NCBI RefSeq assembly: GCF_001894985.1
Contig: NZ_BCXG01000016.1
Location: forward strand, 36,709-100,708
DNA from: Rhodococcus tukisamuensis NBRC 100609
GTDB taxonomy: Bacteria > Actinomycetota > Actinomycetes > Mycobacteriales > Mycobacteriaceae
Reading direction: 5' to 3'
DNA: 64,000 nucleotides
The notes under the pieces were generated by a model that was given only the letters and a program-made list of their open reading frames with translations, ran no database searches and was not told where the DNA came from. The position numbers and the translations under genes are program-made. This document shows, one piece after another, positions 61,751 to 64,000 of this stretch (the first letter of the stretch is position 1; the number at the start of each line of letters is the position of its first letter).

Positions 61751-62446
61751 ATGACCTCGTCCGCCACGTCTCGTAACCCTGCCGGTCCCGCGCTTCGCCG
61801 CAGGCCGCAGCTGTCCGACGACGTCGCGGCGCACGTGCGTGGACTGATCATGTCCGGGGGTGCGCGGCCGGGAGAGTTCATCCGGCTCGACGAGACCGCC
61901 GCCGAGCTCGGGGTCAGCGTGACCCCGGTGCGGGAGGCCCTGCTGACCCTGCGCGGCGAGGGTCTCGTCGAGCTGGTTCCGCATCGCGGGTACGTGGTGG
62001 CGCCGTTGACCCGCGGCGACATCAACGACGTGTTCTGGCTGCAGGGTCAGATCGCCGAGCAGCTCGCGGTCCGTGCCACCGCCGCGGTGACCCCGGATAC
62101 GCTCGACGAACTGCGCGCGATCAACACCGACCTCGCCGCGGCCGTCGTGGCGGGCGACGCCACCCGGATCGAGGACCTCGAGTTCGGCTTCCACCGGGAG
62201 GTCAACCGCCTCGCCGGCGCCACCAAGCTGTCGTGGTTCCTGTTCAACGCCATCCGCTACACGCCCGTGCATTTCTACTCCGGCGACAGGGAGTGGGGCG
62301 AGTCCGCGACCGCCAGCCACGACCGGCTGATCGCGGCGATGGCGTCCGGTGACGCCGACGAGGCGGGACGCGAGACCCGTCGGCACTTCACCGACGGCGC
62401 CAAGCGGCTGCTCGCGCACCTCGAGCAGACCGGAATCTGGGACTGA
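61751..62446 (+). CDS. GntR-family regulator, FCD (FadR-like) subgroup
   Basis: A 231-residue repressor or activator. The N-terminal winged helix includes RLDETAAELGVSVTPVREALLTLRGEGLVELVPHRGYVV (about residues 40-79), the GntR signature. The C-terminal helical FCD domain has the metal-binding pattern DLEFGFHREV and, later, SHDRLIAAM and RRHFTDGAKRLL, whose Asp/His residues usually bind a metal and a carboxylate ligand. The ATG at 61751 follows GAAGGAG. Co-directional with the acyl-CoA dehydrogenase, so it probably controls both divergent operons around the palindrome at 60436. Confidence 0.9.
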   Translation: MTSSATSRNPAGPALRRRPQLSDDVAAHVRGLIMSGGARPGEFIRLDETAAELGVSVTPVREALLTLRGEGLVELVPHRGYVVAPLTRGDINDVFWLQGQIAEQLAVRATAAVTPDTLDELRAINTDLAAAVVAGDATRIEDLEFGFHREVNRLAGATKLSWFLFNAIRYTPVHFYSGDREWGESATASHDRLIAAMASGDADEAGRETRRHFTDGAKRLLAHLEQTGIWD

Positions 62447-62710
62447 GAAAAGGCGTGCTGTCAGGGAACCGTGTTGCTGCGGTGGCAAACTCGGCGTCGG
62501 TGACGAGCCGGTAGGCGTAGCCCTCGAGGCCGCCCACCGGTCAGGCGCCCTCTCCCGAGGCACCATCTTCGCGCCCATCACCTCGATGTGACGCGCCGGC
62601 AGGAACATCGCTGCGGTCGCCGTTCTCGACCCTGTTGCCTGCCGGTTGCGTTACATCTCCTCGACTCGGCCCCGGAACAGCGATTCCGGGGCCGAGAGGT
62701 GCGTCCAGGA
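62447..62710. other. Convergent intergenic region
   Basis: Separates the GntR gene from mbtH, which face each other. Apart from the terminator hairpin at 62665-62696, nothing coding or repeated is evident. Confidence 0.6.
62665..62696 (-). terminator. 13-bp perfect stem-loop after mbtH
   Basis: CTCGGCCCCGGAA and TTCCGGGGCCGAG flank the loop CAGCGA, beginning 14 nt after the mbtH stop. This very strong stem, without a T run, should end the NRPS-mbtH transcript and may also serve the convergent GntR gene. Confidence 0.75.
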
Positions 62711-62932
62711 CTATTCCGTGACGTCTGCGGCCATCGCCTCGATCAGGCTCTTGGGCCGCATGTCGGTCCAGTTGGCCTCGACGTAGGCGACGCAGTCCGG
62801 GCGCGAGGTAGGTCCGTGCACCTCGGCCCAGCCCGCCGGGACCTGCGCAAACATGGGCCACAGCGAATGCTGCCCCTCGCTGTTCACCAGAACCAGGAAC
62901 TGGCCGTCCTCGTCATCGAATGGATTGCTCAT
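62711..62932 (-). CDS. mbtH: MbtH-like protein
   Basis: A 73-residue MbtH protein, the small partner that binds and activates NRPS adenylation domains. The motif series is present: [15 protein letters not shown], then PAGW, and [14 protein letters not shown]. The length is typical. ATG at 62932 follows AAGG; it lies 62 nt after the stop of the NRPS to its right, in the same operon. It is the only MbtH in the window, so it may also serve the nine-module line. Confidence 0.95.
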   Translation of the reverse strand: MSNPFDDEDGQFLVLVNSEGQHSLWPMFAQVPAGWAEVHGPTSRPDCVAYVEANWTDMRPKSLIEAMAADVTE

Positions 62933-62994
62933 TGATCTACCTTTCTCGGAATTTGTCTTGTCCCACAATTATTTTCACGTTTCGAACAGGGAAC

Positions 62995-64000
62995 CTACTT
63001 GTCAACCCCGGCTTCTTCGACGGTCCACGCCTCGTTCAGCACCTCCCCGATCCGGGCGAGAGCGGCCGACGAGGCCATCCCCCAGTGCGTTTCCTCGATG
63101 CCGTGGGTGATGACCCGGCCGTCCACGAAGTCCTGCCAGGTGTCGGCACCGGCGTTGCCACTGGGGTCGTCCGCGAGGGCGGCGAAGTAGAAGACGTCAC
63201 CCTTGAACTTGGACGGCACGTGACCATCGGTCATCGCGCCGGCCTCACCCACTGCCGCAATGGCCGCCGCGATCCGATCAGCGCCCATCGCATTGAACGG
63301 AGCGGGCAGGTGCGCCATGATGCCTTCCAACAGGTCGTCGGACAGCTCCTCTGCGGCAAGCGAATCCAGCGACAGTCCGGCCGCAGCGCCGTTGTCGGAA
63401 ACCAGCGCCGGCAAGAGTCCGCCAAGCAGGTCGCCAGCGGTCATCGCACGCTCCGGGAGCGAACCGTCGGTCACCTGGTACGCGTAGCTGTCCATCAGCC
63501 CAACCAGTGCGACCTCTTGGCCCATCGCCTGCAACTGCGCCGCCATCGCGTGCGCAATCACGCCGCCGAGCGACCAGCCGACCAGGTGGTACGGGCCTTC
63601 CGGTTGCACGGCCCGAATCTTCTCGACGTACAGCCGGGCCCACGCCTCGATCGTCGACGGCACCTCGGCGCCCGACAACGCAGGCGACTGAAGTCCGTAG
63701 ATCCCCCGCTCTCGGTTGACGAACTGCCCCAGCCCCGCGAAGGCCCACGACACTCCGAGCACCGGATGGACGCAGAACACCGGGGGCTTCGTCCCACCCT
63801 CCCGCAACGGGATCAGGACATCGAAGACGGCGTCTTCGCTGAGGTTCTCCAGACCGGAACGAGCCGAGTCGATCCGACCGGCCAACGAGTCGACCGACGA
63901 GTTGGTGAACAACCACAACACCGGAATCGCCAGGCCGAGTTCGACGCCCAGACGCACGGCGACCCGGGTGGCCATCAGCGAGTTGCCGCCCAGAGCGAAG
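62995..64000 (-). CDS. NRPS C-terminal T-TE fragment (continues beyond right edge)
   Basis: The last 335 residues of an NRPS. The visible part starts in a carrier domain (FALGGNSLMATRV; the Ser is the phosphopantetheine site) and runs into a type I thioesterase with FCVHPVLGVSWAF, the nucleophile motif GWSLGG and a late His region (EETHWGM). The TE closely resembles that of the nine-module synthetase (both have [16 protein letters not shown] and [18 protein letters not shown]), so the two lines are related. Whether this protein belongs to the same pathway as the NRPS at 6383-42575 cannot be told; a lipid-uptake locus lies between them. Confidence 0.95.
   Translation of the reverse strand, partial: FALGGNSLMATRVAVRLGVELGLAIPVLWLFTNSSVDSLAGRIDSARSGLENLSEDAVFDVLIPLREGGTKPPVFCVHPVLGVSWAFAGLGQFVNRERGIYGLQSPALSGAEVPSTIEAWARLYVEKIRAVQPEGPYHLVGWSLGGVIAHAMAAQLQAMGQEVALVGLMDSYAYQVTDGSLPERAMTAGDLLGGLLPALVSDNGAAAGLSLDSLAAEELSDDLLEGIMAHLPAPFNAMGADRIAAAIAAVGEAGAMTDGHVPSKFKGDVFYFAALADDPSGNAGADTWQDFVDGRVITHGIEETHWGMASSAALARIGEVLNEAWTVEEAGVDK

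Overview
The window is high-GC, mycolic-acid-actinomycete DNA, most like Rhodococcus, Nocardia or a near relative. The signs are a complete mce lipid-import operon with paired YrbE permeases, GTG and TTG starts, ATGA-type stop/start overlaps, a tandem TetR regulator like mycobacterial Mce3R, and very large NRPS genes. The species was not identified. No rRNA, tRNA, CRISPR array, insertion sequence or phage gene was seen.

Layout. 1-727: start of the S10 ribosomal operon (rpsJ, partial rplC, minus strand). 1249-2553: a hotdog-fold (DUF4442-like) gene convergent with a DUF2236/MpaB-type oxygenase gene. 3096-5781: a translationally coupled drrABC-type exporter. 6383-42575: two adjacent minus-strand NRPS genes of 3192 and about 8814 residues. 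Together they form a nine-module line: C-A-T-E / C-A-T / C | A-T / C-A-T-E / C-A-T / C-A-T / C-A-T-E / C-A-T-E / C-A-T-TE. The predicted product is an N-acylated nonapeptide with stereochemistry D-L-L-D-L-L-D-D-L, probably exported by drrABC, which lies just beyond the 3' end of the NRPS genes.

43057-53025: minus-strand yrbEA-yrbEB-mceABCDEF, one mce-associated gene and a second DUF2236 gene. Upstream are an acyl-CoA synthetase gene (53201-54787) and a divergent tandem-TetR gene (55351-56571). This looks like an inducible lipid uptake and activation locus with its own repressor. 56698-60362: a minus-strand group of aldehyde dehydrogenase, a third DUF2236 protein and a FemAB/GNAT-like transferase. 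It is divergent from acyl-CoA dehydrogenase and GntR/FCD regulator genes (60559-62446), with a perfect 24-bp palindrome between the two groups. 62711-64000: mbtH and the T-TE end of another NRPS that runs off the right edge.

The most unusual feature is the junction between the two NRPS proteins. The line is cut inside module 3, between its C and A domains. The C-terminus of the upstream protein and the N-terminus of the downstream protein carry homologous stretches of about 85 residues that resemble the N-terminal lobe of an adenylation domain. They may be a matched docking pair. Other notable items are a recurring G[CT]GAAT[AT]ACTGTTAAC-like motif before fadD, the tandem TetR gene, yrbE and possibly the first DUF2236 gene, several perfect palindromes in promoters, and a 30-bp tandem repeat inside one adenylation domain. 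All domain borders and specificity codes were read by eye, without alignment software.
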